Of a stretch of DNA of 51,722 bases, positions 25,859-35,560 are shown piece after piece. Positions within the stretch are counted from its first letter, which is position 1. Each line of letters opens with the position of its first letter. This stretch comes from Phycisphaerae bacterium (lineage in GTDB: Bacteria > Chloroflexota > Anaerolineae > 4572-78 > J111). The stretch lies in assembly GCA_028285035.1 (NCBI GenBank), contig JANQQF010000007.1:1-51722 (forward strand), read 5' to 3'. The position numbers and the translations under genes were made by a program. The notes under the pieces are model-generated. The model worked only from the letters and a program-made list of their open reading frames with translations. It was not told the origin of the DNA and did no database searches.

Positions 25859-28306
25859 CTACGCAATTGCTTCGGGAAGTTCAACAGGCTCCTCTGTTGA
25901 GGAAGCAATAACTTTCAGCACAAACTCTTCATCTTCTACAACCACTTCAATCGTATCACCTAAGGTACACTCACCTGCCAATAGCTTCTCAGATAAAGCA
26001 TCTTCAATCTTATTCTGGATAACCCGACGCAATGGACGTGCTCCAAAATCAGGATCGTAACCTTCTTCTGCGATCAATGTTTTCGCCTCTTCAGATACAA
26101 TCAAGGTGATATTTTGTTCAGCTAATCGCTCCTGTACCTGATTTAGCAGCAATACAACAATCTCGGTAATTTCTTGTTTAGTTAAAGCTCGGAAAATAAC
26201 CATTCCGTCTAAACGATTACGGAACTCTGGACGAAACATTCGTTCCATCTCCAGCATAACTTTCTTCCGCATAGATTTATAGGCTTCTTCTTCAGTCTGA
26301 GCCTCATCACGCTTAACACCAAAACCAAGGCTTGTTTCTCGTTTAATTAGATCTGCACCAACATTAGAGGTTAAGATCAAAATAGCATTACGGAAATCTA
26401 CCTTTTTCCCCTTAGCATCACTCAAATGACCATCTTCCATAATTTGGAGCAAGGTATTAAATGTTTCGGGGTGGGCTTTTTCAATTTCATCAAAAAGTAT
26501 AACGCTATAAGGTCGACGGCGAACGGCTTCAGTTAACTGTCCACCTTCTTCAAAGCCAACATATCCAGGAGGTGAACCAACAAGACGAGCAACGTTATGT
26601 CGCTCCATAAATTCACTCATATCCAACTTAATGAGCGCCTCTTCACTACCAAACATAAATTCAGCTAAAGCCTTGGCCAACTCTGTTTTACCAACGCCTG
26701 TCGGCCCTAAGAAAATAAATGTACCAATCGGCCGTTTTGGATCTTTCAGACCTGCACGAGCCCGACGAACGGCTTTAGAAATTGCTTCAATCGCTTCGTG
26801 CTGACCAATGACCCGCTTGTGTAGCGCATTTTCCATTTGCAACAAACGCTCTTTTTCTTCAGTGGCAAGTTGCTTAACGGGTATGCCCGTCCACATAGAA
26901 ACAACTTCAGAGACATCTTCTGCCGTCACTTTAGCTTGGTTTGTTGGTGTGTCCTCTTCTTTATCTAGGTCATCAAAAACATCTGAGGCATCAGAGAAGT
27001 ATTCTTCAGCCTCCACTGGCTCTTGCTCATCATCTTCACGAGTAACTGCTTCAGCCATCTCAGAAGCAAATGGCACTTTATAAAGGCGAACTCGCGCACC
27101 TGCCTCATCAATTAGGTCGATAGCCTTGTCTGGCATGAATCGATCTGTTACATATCGTGCTGCTAAATGAGCCGCAGAAGAAAGTGCCTGATCTGTGATC
27201 TCTAAATTATGGTGTGCCTCGTAGCGACTACGAATGCCCTTCAAAATTTCAATTGTTTCTTCTATTGTTGGTTCATCAACCATAACCGATTGGAAGCGAC
27301 GCTCTAAAGCTGCATCACCTTCAATATGCTTGCGATACTCTTCCAAGGTTGTGGCTCCAATACATTGAAGCTCACCTCGAGCTAAAGCTGGCTTAAGGAT
27401 ATTGGCTGCATCAACTGAGCTACCAGCAGAGCCAGCCCCAACCAACATATGAAGCTCATCAATAAAAAGTATAGCACCAGACTCTTTAATTTCGTCAATA
27501 ACTCGCTTTAGTCGTTCCTCAAATTGGCCTCGGTACATTGTACCAGCAACCAGGGAACCAACATCAAGCATAACAACACGTTTCCCAAGTAAAATATCGG
27601 GGGCTTCGTTATTAACAATTCGTTGAGCCAAACCTTCTATAATTGCTGTTTTACCAACACCAGGCTCACCAATCAAAGCGGGGTTGTTTTTAGTTCGGCG
27701 AGAGAGAATTTGAATAACCCGTTCAATTTCCGTTTGTCGACCAACCACAGGGTCTAACTTTCCTTCACGAGCCTGAGCCGTTAAATCAGTCCCTAACTGA
27801 TCAACAAGTGGTGTATTCTTATTACCTTCTTTTGCCGAGGTTGAAGATGGGCTTTGTGACGATGTTTCCATCATCACTCGTGCGGTTTGTGAGCGAACTT
27901 TATCTAACCCAATGCCTAGTCCCTTCAACACATCAACGGCAACACCTTCGCCAGCTCTTACTAGCCCCAACAACAAATGCTCGGTACCAATATAGTGATG
28001 CCCTAAACGACGAGCTTCGTCAACAGCAAGCTCAATGACTCGCTTTGTTCGTGGGGTAAGGCTCAATTTTCCATACATAGCACGCTGACCACGGCCTACG
28101 GTCCGCTCGACACGCTCCCGAATTTGTCGTGGATCAACGCCTAAATCACGTAGTACTCGAACTGCAACTCCATTTTCCTCACGTACCAATCCCAACAGAA
28201 GGTGTTCAGTGCCAATGTAGTTGTGGTTGAGACGTTGTGCTTCTTCTTGTGCCAAAGTCAAAACGCGACGGGCACGCTTGGTAAAACGATCAAACTTATC
28301 AGCCAT
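25859..28306 (-). CDS. clpC: ClpC-type AAA+ unfoldase lacking a recognisable UVR/M-domain
   Basis: An 815-residue Hsp100 unfoldase that feeds substrates to ClpP. Two N-terminal Clp_N repeats ([20 protein letters not shown] and [20 protein letters not shown]) are followed by AAA+ domain 1 ([27 protein letters not shown]) and domain 2 ([30 protein letters not shown], then the Clp C-terminal domain with [16 protein letters not shown]). Between them, where ClpC has the UVR coiled coil for adaptors, residues about 405-455 are an acidic segment ([20 protein letters not shown] and on) without helix-forming heptads. No CtsR-like operator was seen upstream. It is probably monocistronic. Confidence 0.93.
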   Translation of the reverse strand: MADKFDRFTKRARRVLTLAQEEAQRLNHNYIGTEHLLLGLVREENGVAVRVLRDLGVDPRQIRERVERTVGRGQRAMYGKLSLTPRTKRVIELAVDEARRLGHHYIGTEHLLLGLVRAGEGVAVDVLKGLGIGLDKVRSQTARVMMETSSQSPSSTSAKEGNKNTPLVDQLGTDLTAQAREGKLDPVVGRQTEIERVIQILSRRTKNNPALIGEPGVGKTAIIEGLAQRIVNNEAPDILLGKRVVMLDVGSLVAGTMYRGQFEERLKRVIDEIKESGAILFIDELHMLVGAGSAGSSVDAANILKPALARGELQCIGATTLEEYRKHIEGDAALERRFQSVMVDEPTIEETIEILKGIRSRYEAHHNLEITDQALSSAAHLAARYVTDRFMPDKAIDLIDEAGARVRLYKVPFASEMAEAVTREDDEQEPVEAEEYFSDASDVFDDLDKEEDTPTNQAKVTAEDVSEVVSMWTGIPVKQLATEEKERLLQMENALHKRVIGQHEAIEAISKAVRRARAGLKDPKRPIGTFIFLGPTGVGKTELAKALAEFMFGSEEALIKLDMSEFMERHNVARLVGSPPGYVGFEEGGQLTEAVRRRPYSVILFDEIEKAHPETFNTLLQIMEDGHLSDAKGKKVDFRNAILILTSNVGADLIKRETSLGFGVKRDEAQTEEEAYKSMRKKVMLEMERMFRPEFRNRLDGMVIFRALTKQEITEIVVLLLNQVQERLAEQNITLIVSEEAKTLIAEEGYDPDFGARPLRRVIQNKIEDALSEKLLAGECTLGDTIEVVVEDEEFVLKVIASSTEEPVELPEAIA

Positions 28307-28445
28307 TTAATAATTTCCTGTGAATTTATCAGAAACCGTTAAAGTGAAACAATCCTAAAAGAGTTTTCATATACTATCTACGGTATCATACATATTCCTA
28401 TGTAATGATTAATGTAGGTTGAAAATAGTAATCATCACAGAATTA

Positions 28446-29651
28446 CTATTCTGAGGCATTACCACTTTCGCTATCTGTTTCGTCACTACTAGTAGATTGA
28501 TACTCTGACCAATCCTCATCCTCACTTTCGTCAACCTGTTTCAAGCTCAATCCCATTCTTTGTCGCTCAGGATCAATATGAATGATACGAACTTTTAAGT
28601 CTTGACCTTCAGACACGATTTCACGAGGATGATTGACATTTTTATGGGACAATTCTGAAATATGAATCAACCCCTCAATACGATTATCAATACGAGCAAA
28701 TGCCCCAAAATCAGTAATTTTTGTCACAACTGCGTCTGCAATTTGATTAATTTGGTAATGCTCAAAAACTTCTGTCCAGGGTTCAGCATGGAGACGCTTG
28801 AGGCTAAGTGCAACCCGCTGTTGATCCTGGTCGACATTAAGCACGTACACTTGAATTTCATCATTGACATTCAAAATCTCACGAGGGTGTGAAATGCGGG
28901 TCCAGGCCAATTCTGACAAGTGAATAAGACCATCCACCCCACCAATATCAACAAAAGCACCAAAATTAGCCAAACTTGTCACGCGACCATCTTTGATATC
29001 ACCTTCTTTAATATCATCCAACAGCTTAGCTTTTTCCTGACGAAACTCTGCTTCTACGGCTTTCTCAGAGAAGATTAGACGATTTCGCGAACGATCAACC
29101 TCAATAATCTTCAAACGTAAAGTTTCACCAGTCATTTGATTCCAACGGCCAGGGCGTTGAGAGCCAGATTGATTGGCCAACTGAGAGCCAGGGACAAATC
29201 CTCGGATAAGACCGAAGTTAACGATTAAGCCCCCCTTGTTGTTACCAATGACTTTACTTTCAACAGAGTCACCGGCTTCAAATACACGTTTGGCCTCATC
29301 CCAATCTTTTTCGATTCTCGCCTGACTGAGCGATAGTCGAATACGATCTTCATCATCATCAACATTGAGGACAAACACGGGTACTTCATCACCGACCTTA
29401 ATTTCGGCAATTTCTTCTGCACTTAAATTTTCCAAATCCCGAGCATCTACAATTCCTTCTGATTTAGCACCAACATCAATCAAAATCTCATTGGATCGCT
29501 TGCTAGCAACAACACCTCGAACAATCTCTCCAGGTTGTAATACTCGGAAAAAACTTTCTTGCTGGTCCAACAACTCGGCCATCGACATCATTTGATCATT
29601 CTCCTCCCAATCGGCCGAATTATTACCGAAGCGGGTTTGTTCATCTGCCAT
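28446..29651 (-). CDS. rpsA: Ribosomal protein S1-like protein with four S1 domains
   Basis: 401 residues with four S1 RNA-binding OB-folds, starting near residues 38, 122, 207 and 293: PGEIVRGVVASKRSNEILIDVGAKSEG, GDSVESKVIGNNKGGLIVNFG, EGDIKDGRVTSLANFGAFVDIGGVDGLIHLSEL and IADAVVTKITDFGAFARIDNRIEGLIHISEL. It would help bind mRNA to the 30S subunit. The acidic Ser/Glu-rich tail (about 375-401) is a common end. E. coli S1 has six domains, so this is the short type seen in many other phyla. AGAGGAG lies upstream of the ATG. Confidence 0.9.
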   Translation of the reverse strand: MADEQTRFGNNSADWEENDQMMSMAELLDQQESFFRVLQPGEIVRGVVASKRSNEILIDVGAKSEGIVDARDLENLSAEEIAEIKVGDEVPVFVLNVDDDEDRIRLSLSQARIEKDWDEAKRVFEAGDSVESKVIGNNKGGLIVNFGLIRGFVPGSQLANQSGSQRPGRWNQMTGETLRLKIIEVDRSRNRLIFSEKAVEAEFRQEKAKLLDDIKEGDIKDGRVTSLANFGAFVDIGGVDGLIHLSELAWTRISHPREILNVNDEIQVYVLNVDQDQQRVALSLKRLHAEPWTEVFEHYQINQIADAVVTKITDFGAFARIDNRIEGLIHISELSHKNVNHPREIVSEGQDLKVRIIHIDPERQRMGLSLKQVDESEDEDWSEYQSTSSDETDSESGNASE

Positions 29652-29743
29652 GAACTTTCAGATCTCCTCTTAAGGGGCTTTTGGCAATACACATTATACT
29701 TGGAGTCCAAACAAAAATCAAACACTCCAAAAATAGGAACAAC

Positions 29744-30130
29744 TTAAGAAACTACTGCAACAGCTTCAACCTCAACCTTTGCCCCTAAAGGCAACGCAGC
29801 AACCTGAACTGTGCTTCGAGCAGGAGGGTCAACTTCAAAGAAACTACCGTATATACTATTGATTAGGACAAAATCACCCAAATCAGTGACAAAAATCGTT
29901 GTTTTGAGAATATTATCCAAGCTACTTCCAGCAGCCGCTAACACATTTTTCAAGTTTTCCATGACTTGACGAGTTTGGGCCTCAGTATCATCACTCACTA
30001 ACTGCCCAGTATCTGGAACGAGTGCAATCTGACCAGCTGTGTAAACTAGATTTCCTAAACGTACGGCTTGTGAATAGGGACCAACTGCGGCTGGGGCATT
30101 GCTTGTGGAGATAATTTCTTTAGAGGACAT
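29744..30130 (-). CDS. ridA: RidA-family enamine/imine deaminase
   Basis: A 128-residue member of the Rid/YjgF/UK114 family. The signature (NAPAAVGPYSQAVRLGNLVYTAGQIAL) and the active-site arginine in DPPARSTVQVAALP are intact. RidA hydrolyses reactive 2-aminoacrylate-type enamines released by PLP enzymes. The gene is on its own, upstream of rpsA and divergent from guaB. Confidence 0.93.
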   Translation of the reverse strand: MSSKEIISTSNAPAAVGPYSQAVRLGNLVYTAGQIALVPDTGQLVSDDTEAQTRQVMENLKNVLAAAGSSLDNILKTTIFVTDLGDFVLINSIYGSFFEVDPPARSTVQVAALPLGAKVEVEAVAVVS

Positions 30131-30222
30131 AATTATTCCTTACCTATGTTATTCAGATTGTAGTCCACAATTGCTATAAGGTCAAGGTGCTCTTGTGCGA
30201 CATTTTTCTCATTTTAACATAG

Positions 30223-30271
30223 AGATAATCAAAGAGCCAAAGCTCAAGATAATCAAAGCATCAACGCTTTG
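30223..30271. repeat. Short direct repeat and hairpin upstream of guaB
   Basis: AGATAATCAAAG occurs at 30223-30234 and 30247-30258 (24-base spacing). CAAAGC (30254-30259) and GCTTTG (30266-30271) form a small hairpin. They lie between the divergent ridA and guaB genes and could be regulatory; no known motif is recognised. Confidence 0.3.
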
Positions 30272-30363
30272 ACAGCGATTGCTGGATACCCAAAGATGAA
30301 GTAGAATGCGAGTCTTAAAATCAAATATATGAGTTGTAGGTATTATCCAAGAAAGAATATAAA

Positions 30364-31827
30364 ATGAAACTTCGTCAAACTAAAGGTTTAACCTTTGATG
30401 ATGTCTTGCTTGTGCCAAAGCGATCAGCAATTGCTTCACGGCAAGATGTCAATACATCAACAAAATTAACCCAACAAATCCAATTACGACTACCTATCAT
30501 CAGTGCCAATATGGATACAGTGACTGAGGCGGCAATGGCGGTGGCCATGGCTCGCGTTGGTGGAATTGGTATTATCCACCGCTTTATGACCATCCAAAAT
30601 CAGGTTCGTCATGTACAACAGGTTAAACGATCTGAAGGTTTTGTGGTTGAAGACCCGCACGCCATTGCTGAGGATGCATCCATTGACAAAGCCCGCAATC
30701 TTATGCAGCGATATGATGTCGGCGGTTTGGTTGTGACAAATGGCAACCAGAAACTGATAGGCCTAGTGACCCAGCGGGATATTATCCTTGCGCCAAATCC
30801 ACTAGCAAAGGTGAGTACAGTGATGACACCACCCGATGAAATTATTAGTGTCACCGCCGAAGCCTCATTACAGGAAGCCCGTGTCCTTCTTCACGAACAT
30901 CGGCTTGAAAAGCTACCTGTCGTCAATGAAAACGGACAGTTAGTTGGTCTTATAACAGCCCAAGACGTTGTAAAACAAGAGCAACATCCTCATGCAACAA
31001 AAGATAACAAAGGACGGTTACGGGTGGGTGCGGCCATCGGCGTTCAAGCCAATGATATGGAGCGAGCCGAGGCACTTTTGGATGCGGGGGCTGATCTACT
31101 CGTCCTGGACATTGCCCACGGTCATGCCGAAAGCTGCATCAAAATGATAAAATCATTACGCTCATCCTTCCCCGCCGCACAAATTATTGCCGGAAATGTT
31201 GCATCAAAAGATGGCGCGCGTGATTTAGCTGAAGCAGGTGCCGATGCCATAAAAGTTGGTGTTGGTCCAGGCTCAATCTGCACCACCCGAATTGTGACTG
31301 GGTTCGGCGTCCCCCAACTCACGGCAATTATGGATAGTGTAGAAGGTGTTGCTGAGTCCGGTCGCGAAATTCCAATCATCGCTGATGGGGGGATCAAAAC
31401 CTCGGGGGATTTAGTCAAAGCCCTGGCTGCTGGTGCGTCAACAGTTATGATTGGTAGTCTGTTTGCTGGGTGTGAGGAAGCCCCAGGGGCAACGGTTATT
31501 CGTGATGGGCAAAAGGTCAAAGTTGTTCGTGGTATGGCTTCGCTTGGTGCGGCAATCGGACGAAAGGCCGTCGAGAAGAAAGATGATGATGAAAGTGCCG
31601 AAAGTCAAGAGGATTGGGATAAAGTCGTCCCCGAAGGTGTTGAGGCTGTCGTGCCTTATCGCGGTGAAGTGAAAGAGCTAATTTATCAGCTCATCGGTGG
31701 TTTGCGCTCTGGTTTAAGCTATGGCGGGGCCAAGACCATTGAAGAGTTGCAAGAAAACGCTGAATTTATCGAAATCACGCCTGCGGGACGACGAGAAAGT
31801 GGTTCTCACGACGTTAATCGAATTTGA
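30364..31827 (+). CDS. guaB: Inosine-5'-monophosphate dehydrogenase
   Basis: 487 residues. It oxidises IMP to XMP with NAD, the committed step to GMP. The TIM barrel begins [13 protein letters not shown]. Two CBS domains occupy about residues 95-210. The catalytic cysteine is in [15 protein letters not shown] at about residue 305, followed by [21 protein letters not shown] and the flap. The C-terminus ([17 protein letters not shown]) is complete. It is followed 16 bases later by trmL, with which it is probably co-transcribed. Confidence 0.95.
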   Translation: MKLRQTKGLTFDDVLLVPKRSAIASRQDVNTSTKLTQQIQLRLPIISANMDTVTEAAMAVAMARVGGIGIIHRFMTIQNQVRHVQQVKRSEGFVVEDPHAIAEDASIDKARNLMQRYDVGGLVVTNGNQKLIGLVTQRDIILAPNPLAKVSTVMTPPDEIISVTAEASLQEARVLLHEHRLEKLPVVNENGQLVGLITAQDVVKQEQHPHATKDNKGRLRVGAAIGVQANDMERAEALLDAGADLLVLDIAHGHAESCIKMIKSLRSSFPAAQIIAGNVASKDGARDLAEAGADAIKVGVGPGSICTTRIVTGFGVPQLTAIMDSVEGVAESGREIPIIADGGIKTSGDLVKALAAGASTVMIGSLFAGCEEAPGATVIRDGQKVKVVRGMASLGAAIGRKAVEKKDDDESAESQEDWDKVVPEGVEAVVPYRGEVKELIYQLIGGLRSGLSYGGAKTIEELQENAEFIEITPAGRRESGSHDVNRI

Positions 31828-31843
31828 GACCCGCTCACTATTC

Positions 31844-32308
31844 ATGTTTAATGTCGTTTTGGTCGAACCTCAAATTCCGCAAAATACAGGCAACATCGCC
31901 CGACTTTGTGCAGCTTCTGGTCTTGAGCTAATCATTGTCGGGCAACCCAATTTTTCAATGAGTGATCGATACTTAAAACGATCTGGGCTGGATTATTGGG
32001 AGTTTGTCAGAATTAAACAAATTGCTGATAAAGACACTTATTTGGCTGGGCTGGACTCAGCCAAAATCCATTTACTTACCACAAAAGTAGACCGCCCCTA
32101 CACTGAAATCAAGCCACAGCCAGGAGACAGTTTTCTGTTTGGCCGAGAGGATGCAGGTTTATCAGAATGGCTTCTTCAGACTCATCCTGCATCCTGTGCT
32201 ACAATCCCAATGAAAAATCATCCTCGGGTTCGAAGCCTTAATCTGGCCACTAGTGTGGGTATTGTCATGTATCACATGTTGGCCCAATATAACTTTGATC
32301 TCCCATAA
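31844..32308 (+). CDS. trmL: tRNA (cytidine(34)-2'-O)-methyltransferase TrmL
   Basis: A 154-residue SPOUT methyltransferase. FNVVLVEPQIPQNTGNIARLCAA is the family start, FLFGREDAGLS and IPMKNHPRVRSLNLATSVGIVMYHML the knotted SAM-binding C-terminus. TrmL methylates the wobble ribose of certain leucine tRNAs. I place the start at ATG 31844, sixteen bases after the guaB stop, because the open frame further upstream overlaps guaB and has no family similarity. Confidence 0.92.
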   Translation: MFNVVLVEPQIPQNTGNIARLCAASGLELIIVGQPNFSMSDRYLKRSGLDYWEFVRIKQIADKDTYLAGLDSAKIHLLTTKVDRPYTEIKPQPGDSFLFGREDAGLSEWLLQTHPASCATIPMKNHPRVRSLNLATSVGIVMYHMLAQYNFDLP

Positions 32309-32364
32309 GCCCTTGAGCCATAATTCTCTTAAATTTTTTAAGTCTCTCAGCATAACTCCCCAAG

Positions 32365-32384
32365 TTACCCACAGTTTATCCACA
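32365..32384 (+). promoter_or_regulatory. Two tandem DnaA-box-like 9-mers
   Basis: TTACCCACA (32365-32373) and TTATCCACA (32376-32384) are in the same orientation, one helical turn apart; the second is a perfect DnaA box and the first has one change. AT-rich sequence follows. No dnaA or dnaN is adjacent. Confidence 0.4.
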
Positions 32385-32439
32385 ATTTATTCCTCATAAC
32401 CTTAAGATAGAAATCCTATTTTAAAATTGATTATTTTAG

Positions 32440-32458
32440 GGTATGTTAAGTTCATACC
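32440..32458. repeat. Inverted repeat upstream of the secreted-protein gene
   Basis: GGTATG (32440-32445) and CATACC (32453-32458) with a seven-base centre, about 50 bases before the ATG at 32510. A possible operator. Confidence 0.3.
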
Positions 32459-32509
32459 GTTATTACAACAATTTTTTTGAACAAATATATCGGAGGTATC
32501 TTTAATTTT

Positions 32510-34210
32510 ATGCAATTCAAAAAATGGGGATCCGTAACCCTCATTCTTCTAACCGCTTTGATAATCTTCCCAATCATACTCCAAGCCGCCAATTTGCTTA
32601 CGAATGATGGGCTAGAAGAGCCATTCGTTACATATGACACCTACACCGACCCATTTAGCCGAACCTGGGATTTAAAGGTGGCTCAGGGTTGGGAAAAATT
32701 TATCTTATCAGATGGGACATATGAGGAAGGCAGACGTTTACGTTTTTTTTCATCCTCTGATTGGGCTGCCTTTAACTTAAGCCCCTTTACCGAAAAGCGA
32801 GATGGCTCAAATGCCCAAGTATGGTGGTCGTCTGAGCTTTTCGATACGGGCATCTACCAACAGATATCAGGCTTAAGCATCGGCGAAACATATGGATTTC
32901 AAGCTGGAACCTTACAAGTTTTTGAAACGACAAGTAGCAAAGCGCATGGAAAGATGTTCCGTAGTGTCGGAATTGATCCTTTAGGGGGGACGGACCCCAC
33001 CAGCCCAAATGTGGTCTGGAGTCCCGAAGAAGGCTTGGATGTCGATTGGTTTTATCCAGGGGTGGGGGCGCAGGCTCAAGCCATGACAATGACTGTATTC
33101 ATTCGGGTGCGCAGTATTGAAGAGGCCTCTACCCCAAATTCAAATCAGGTTTGGATAGACGACACCTTCTTTGACATCGCCCCCAATGACACCACGCTGG
33201 TCTTAACCAAAATCGCGCCCCTCAACATTAAGGCCACTTGGAGTGGCATCGCCCGCAGTGGCTTTACCATCAAAGGATATGAAGCGCAATATCGAAAAAC
33301 ATCGGAGACAGATTGGACCGATTTACAGGTGTTGGATAGTAGCAATGATTTTTCCACGGCAACAAACGGCACATTTGCCGCTGAGGTAGGGGAAACCTAC
33401 ATCGTTCGAGCCAGAACCTGGCACGAGCAAGATGGGGGTGACTCCCATGAGGTTCCTGGCCCTTGGGTAGAAGAGACAATCACTTTCGGAGGGGTCGTTT
33501 ATGGGCAAGTCATGGATAATCGCGAAACCACACTGAATGACCTAACCGTTACCGCTAGTAATGGTCTAACCGATACCTCTGATCTGACCGGGAATTATGC
33601 ATTATTCACTGGGGCCGGTGATTTTAAGCTCACGGTTAGTAGCCTCGGCAATTTTAATTTGCCTCAACCTATCGTCGCCGAAATCCCTAATGAGCAAACA
33701 GCCCTACCAATAAGTATCACCCTACGTCCGGCAGATGATGCGATCGTTAATGGTGATTTCGAAAATGGAAATCTCGATGCCTGGACCCACAACATTACGA
33801 AAACAAATTTTATCTCAACAGGCCATCGGAGCGGGGACAAAAGCCTCTGTTTCTCCACAAATGCAACCTTAACCCAAACTCAAGTTGTATCCAACATGTT
33901 CAGACCAACACTTTCATTGTGGTACAAAGTGAGTAACGGGGATGGGGATGATACGCTTGCAGTCAATGCCCTAGGCGCGGATGGGGTAACTGCCATCACT
34001 AGCTTTACAACAAAGCAAGTCAATGACACCTGGAAACATACTTGGCTTGATTTGGGGCTAGACGAGGTTTACACAGGCACCCTAGGAGCACGGATCAATC
34101 TTAATCAATCCGCCCCAACACTGGCTACAGTTTGTTTGGATGAGGTTAGTTTTGGCGGAGCTCGCGGCGGACCGAACACACTTCGGCTACCAATTATTAT
34201 CAAAAGCTAA
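32510..34210 (+). CDS. Secreted multidomain protein with LRLPIIIKS C-terminal tail
   Basis: About 566 residues. The start is ATG 32510 (MQFKKWG then a hydrophobic stretch ending ILQAANLL), a signal peptide, with GGAGG 13 bases upstream. The N-terminal module (LTNDGLEEPF ... VWIDDTFFDI) and a later one (IVNGDFENGNLDAWTHN ... VCLDEVSF) resemble carbohydrate-binding or jelly-roll domains. Between them are a fibronectin-III-like segment (GFTIKGYEAQYRK) and a carboxypeptidase-regulatory-like fold (GVVYGQVMDNRETTLNDLTVTASNGL). No catalytic motif is visible. The last residues, NTLRLPIIIKS, match the tails of the secreted proteins at 40485 and 43460. Probably an exported adhesin or glycan-binding protein; the ligand is unknown. 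Confidence 0.8.
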   Translation: MQFKKWGSVTLILLTALIIFPIILQAANLLTNDGLEEPFVTYDTYTDPFSRTWDLKVAQGWEKFILSDGTYEEGRRLRFFSSSDWAAFNLSPFTEKRDGSNAQVWWSSELFDTGIYQQISGLSIGETYGFQAGTLQVFETTSSKAHGKMFRSVGIDPLGGTDPTSPNVVWSPEEGLDVDWFYPGVGAQAQAMTMTVFIRVRSIEEASTPNSNQVWIDDTFFDIAPNDTTLVLTKIAPLNIKATWSGIARSGFTIKGYEAQYRKTSETDWTDLQVLDSSNDFSTATNGTFAAEVGETYIVRARTWHEQDGGDSHEVPGPWVEETITFGGVVYGQVMDNRETTLNDLTVTASNGLTDTSDLTGNYALFTGAGDFKLTVSSLGNFNLPQPIVAEIPNEQTALPISITLRPADDAIVNGDFENGNLDAWTHNITKTNFISTGHRSGDKSLCFSTNATLTQTQVVSNMFRPTLSLWYKVSNGDGDDTLAVNALGADGVTAITSFTTKQVNDTWKHTWLDLGLDEVYTGTLGARINLNQSAPTLATVCLDEVSFGGARGGPNTLRLPIIIKS

Positions 34211-34245
34211 TAGAGGAATCAATTAAAATCCGTACAATCGATGTA

Positions 34246-34324
34246 TGTCACTCCCGCATGCTTTTAGCGGGAGTCCATCGTTTACGACCCGGTGGATGCC
34301 CGACAAAACCAGTCGGGCATGACA
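34246..34324. repeat. REP/MITE-like palindromic intergenic element
   Basis: A 79-bp unit bounded by TGTCA and TGACA, holding two hairpins: CCCGC..GCGGG on the left and GCCCGAC..GTCGGGC on the right, with GTCCATCG and CGGTGGATG complementary in part. It has the layout of dispersed REP-like elements and may also terminate the convergent genes on both sides. Confidence 0.6.
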
Positions 34325-34373
34325 TGACAACTTTAATTTTCCGATATTTATCTGGTTTGTCTATAAGTAGGGA

Positions 34374-35558
34374 TTATCGCAAAATGAGTTCAGTTTGGGG
34401 CTGATGTAAAAACTCAGCCCCATTTTCAGTGACCAGCACATTTTCTTCCAAACCGATATGACCATACCCAGGGACAGGTATGCTCGGCTCGACGGTGTAT
34501 ACCTGTCCCGCTTCAAGCAAATATTCCGGCGTGTCGCCATATCGTTCCCAGCGGGGGCCAAGTACACCGGCGCCATCGTGGACCGTTTGACCAAGCTGAT
34601 GTCCCGTCGCATGCATAAATTCGGGATAGCCAGCATCCACAACAATTTTTCGCGCCACCGCATCGATTTCCCAACCTGACACACCCGGTTTCATCGCCGC
34701 CACAGTGGCTTGAATAGCCTCAACAGCCACATCAAATGCCCGCTGTACAGGTTCAGGGGCGGTTGTCTCACCAGCAGCCAAGACATAAACCATCCGCTGA
34801 ATATCCGAACAATAGCCCGCCTTCTTCACCCCAAAATCAAAATGGATCAGATGTCTAGGAGCAACTTCGATGTCGGTCGGCCCCAAGTGCCCTACCGGCG
34901 AATCAGGCCCTGTATCCACCGCTGGGCAATGTTCAGACTCCCACGCTGTCTCTAGGCCTAAATCAGTCACTTGCTGAAGCACCTGATTGGCAACATCACG
35001 CTCACTCATCCCAATCTTTAACGTATCAAACGTATTTTGATAAATTGCCTCGGTCACCTCGATCGCAGCTTTAATCCGTTCGACTTCTTCTGAAATTTTT
35101 CGCCCTCGCACGACTCGAATAATTGCCTCTGCTGAAATCAGCCGATTGATATATGGCGTATCAGCCAAAGTTTCCAGCAAAATTTGATACAACCCATAAC
35201 TCAAACCATCCGCGTGGACATCATTGGTTGAATAATTGAGCGCAATCGTTTGTGGATCAAGTCGCGCCAAAGTTTCTCGCAACACAGGCCGAATGGATTG
35301 ATGGTAGGGAATAATTTCTGAGTATGCGCCCGTTCGTCGAGCCGCTTCTGCATCAAAATGTCCGGCAATGACAATGCGCTCACCAGAACGATGAATAAGC
35401 AACGCACTTTGCCACGTCAAATCGTGCCCGTAAATCAACGGCAAAATTGGATCACCGCCAGCCGTTGTCTCTCGGACAAACGTCAGCCAGAGATCTACAT
35501 CCTGTTCTTGCAATATGCCAACGGCTTGCTCAACTTTGGCTTGAATGAGTGTAGACAC
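34374..35558 (-). CDS. M24-family metallopeptidase (Xaa-Pro aminopeptidase-like)
   Basis: 394 residues with a creatinase-like N-terminal domain and a pita-bread catalytic domain. The five metal ligands are visible in order: HFDFGV (Asp), YCSDIQR (Asp), ATGHQLGQ (His), TVEPSI (Glu) and GLEENVLV (Glu). It should remove an N-terminal residue before proline or act on a related amide. There is no signal peptide, so it is cytoplasmic. The start is GTG 35558, two bases after the rimO stop, so the two are one operon. The function with rimO is probably housekeeping. Confidence 0.9.
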   Translation of the reverse strand: MSTLIQAKVEQAVGILQEQDVDLWLTFVRETTAGGDPILPLIYGHDLTWQSALLIHRSGERIVIAGHFDAEAARRTGAYSEIIPYHQSIRPVLRETLARLDPQTIALNYSTNDVHADGLSYGLYQILLETLADTPYINRLISAEAIIRVVRGRKISEEVERIKAAIEVTEAIYQNTFDTLKIGMSERDVANQVLQQVTDLGLETAWESEHCPAVDTGPDSPVGHLGPTDIEVAPRHLIHFDFGVKKAGYCSDIQRMVYVLAAGETTAPEPVQRAFDVAVEAIQATVAAMKPGVSGWEIDAVARKIVVDAGYPEFMHATGHQLGQTVHDGAGVLGPRWERYGDTPEYLLEAGQVYTVEPSIPVPGYGHIGLEENVLVTENGAEFLHQPQTELILR

Positions 35559-35560
35559 GC

